Assembly (NCBI GenBank): GCA_025362615.1
Contig: JANYFQ010000108.1
Coordinates: 1-24,093, forward strand
Reading direction: 5' to 3'
From: Hymenobacter sp.
GTDB lineage: Bacteria; Bacteroidota; Bacteroidia; Cytophagales; Hymenobacteraceae
DNA length: 24,093 nucleotides
Part shown: positions 23,455 to 24,093 of the stretch, one piece after another
Numbering within the stretch: position 1 is the stretch's first letter
How the letters are laid out: the number at the start of each line of letters is the position of its first letter
Translations under genes and position numbers: made by a program
The notes under the pieces: model-generated
Databases searched by the model: none
What the model was told of the DNA's origin: nothing
Seen by the model: the letters and a program-made list of their open reading frames with translations, nothing else

Positions 23455-24093
23455 CTAGTAGTGGCACTTCGAGCACTCGGTGCCGCCGTTGGACGACACG
23501 GTGAAGGGAGCGCCGGCGTTCTTGGTATCGTGCAGCTTCACCAGGTTGTCGTAGTAAGCGTTGCCCTTGGTGGTGAGCGGCGTTTCGCGGTGGCAGTTGA
23601 TGCACCAGCCCATCGTGAGGGCCGAATACTGGTACACTACTTCCATGTTTTGAATGGGGCCGTGGCAGGTCTGGCACTGAATGCCGGCCACTTGCGTGTG
23701 CTGGGAGTGGTTGAAATACGCTAAATCGGGCAGATTGTGGATGCGAACCCACTGAATGGGCTGCTTGCGCTCGATGGCCCGGTAGATTTTCTTGATTTCG
23801 GGCGACTCCGTCTTAATCTGCGAGTGGCAGTTCATGCAGATGTTGGCCGAAGGAATGTTGGCCGACTTGCTCTTGTACACCGACGTGTGGCAGTAGGCGC
23901 AGTTAATCTGGTTGGTACCGGCGTGCAGCTTGTGCGAGAAAGCAATGGGCTGCGTGGGCTGATAGCCTTGGTTCAGGCCCACGGCCATCACGCTTTGCAC
24001 ACCTTCGTAAAGCAATACAAGGGCGAAAACCGTTCCCACAACCCCACGCAGCATGGGCGAGCGGTAAAACTTGCCCCAATCGAAGCGCTGCTC
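23455..24093 (-). CDS. actA: Alternative complex III subunit ActA, pentaheme cytochrome c (partial, 5' end outside window)
   Basis: The frame is open to the window edge, beginning upstream of the internal Met at 24054 with EQRFDWGKFYRSP, so the start is not in the window. A membrane helix (VVGTVFALVLLYEGV) is followed by five CxxCH heme sites in order: CAYCH, CMNCH, CQTCH, CINCH and CSKCH, the last just one residue from the C-terminus (TAG at 23455). Five hemes is the ActA pattern. The periplasmic hemes accept electrons from ActB and pass them to ActE. It is the first act gene visible here; any promoter is outside the window. Confidence 0.94.
   Translation of the reverse strand, partial: EQRFDWGKFYRSPMLRGVVGTVFALVLLYEGVQSVMAVGLNQGYQPTQPIAFSHKLHAGTNQINCAYCHTSVYKSKSANIPSANICMNCHSQIKTESPEIKKIYRAIERKQPIQWVRIHNLPDLAYFNHSQHTQVAGIQCQTCHGPIQNMEVVYQYSALTMGWCINCHRETPLTTKGNAYYDNLVKLHDTKNAGAPFTVSSNGGTECSKCHY

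Overview
The window looks like part of the chromosome of a GC-rich, aerobic member of the Bacteroidota, most likely a Hymenobacter-like member of the Cytophagales. The reasons are a full alternative complex III (Act) cluster fused in order to an aa3-type oxidase cluster, Bacteroidota-style -7 boxes (TAnnTTTG), absence of Shine-Dalgarno sequences, and Bacteroidota-type small gene families. All supported genes lie on the minus strand, so the window reads from right to left in transcription order.

Right part (about 24093 to 12975): actA (5' end cut by the window edge), actB, actC, actD, actE and actF encode alternative complex III, a quinol-oxidising complex. They are followed by coxB and coxA of an aa3-type cytochrome oxidase, closed by a strong rho-independent terminator (12914-12944). 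Quinol electrons should pass through the ActB Fe-S clusters and the ActA and ActE hemes to the CuA site of CoxB and the binuclear centre of CoxA. CoxB has no fused cytochrome c domain, so ActE or a soluble cytochrome is the likely donor.

Middle part (about 12856 to 6906): a second transcription unit starts at a TATATTTG box and carries heme A synthase (ctaA), heme O synthase (ctaB), two consecutive subunit III genes, subunit IV, a SCO-like protein that has lost every copper ligand, a DUF420 (CtaM-like) protein, a tiny CxxC membrane protein and a DUF983 zinc-ribbon membrane protein, then a weaker terminator. These supply the heme and assembly factors for the oxidase. Three intergenic spacers in the respiratory region (actA/actB, actF/coxB, subunit III/IV) share an unusual design: two facing arrays of degenerate 7-8 nt tandem repeats around a unique core. 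Each spacer uses a different repeat unit.

Left part: a very large multi-pass NtrY-like sensor kinase (2949-6803) with an (X-Gln)7 hexanucleotide repeat between its phosphoacceptor and ATPase domains, a doubtful small secreted ORF, and then an island of toxin-antitoxin modules. The island holds three YoeB-type modules and one VapBC/PIN module, cut by the window edge. The three YoeB toxins are in different states: one intact, one full-length but lacking two catalytic residues, and one broken by two in-frame stops. All three of their antitoxins are intact. The four antitoxins share an N-terminal module and similar start-proximal sequence, which suggests duplication with toxin decay and antitoxin retention.

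No rRNA, tRNA, CRISPR array, riboswitch, transposase or replication origin was recognised.
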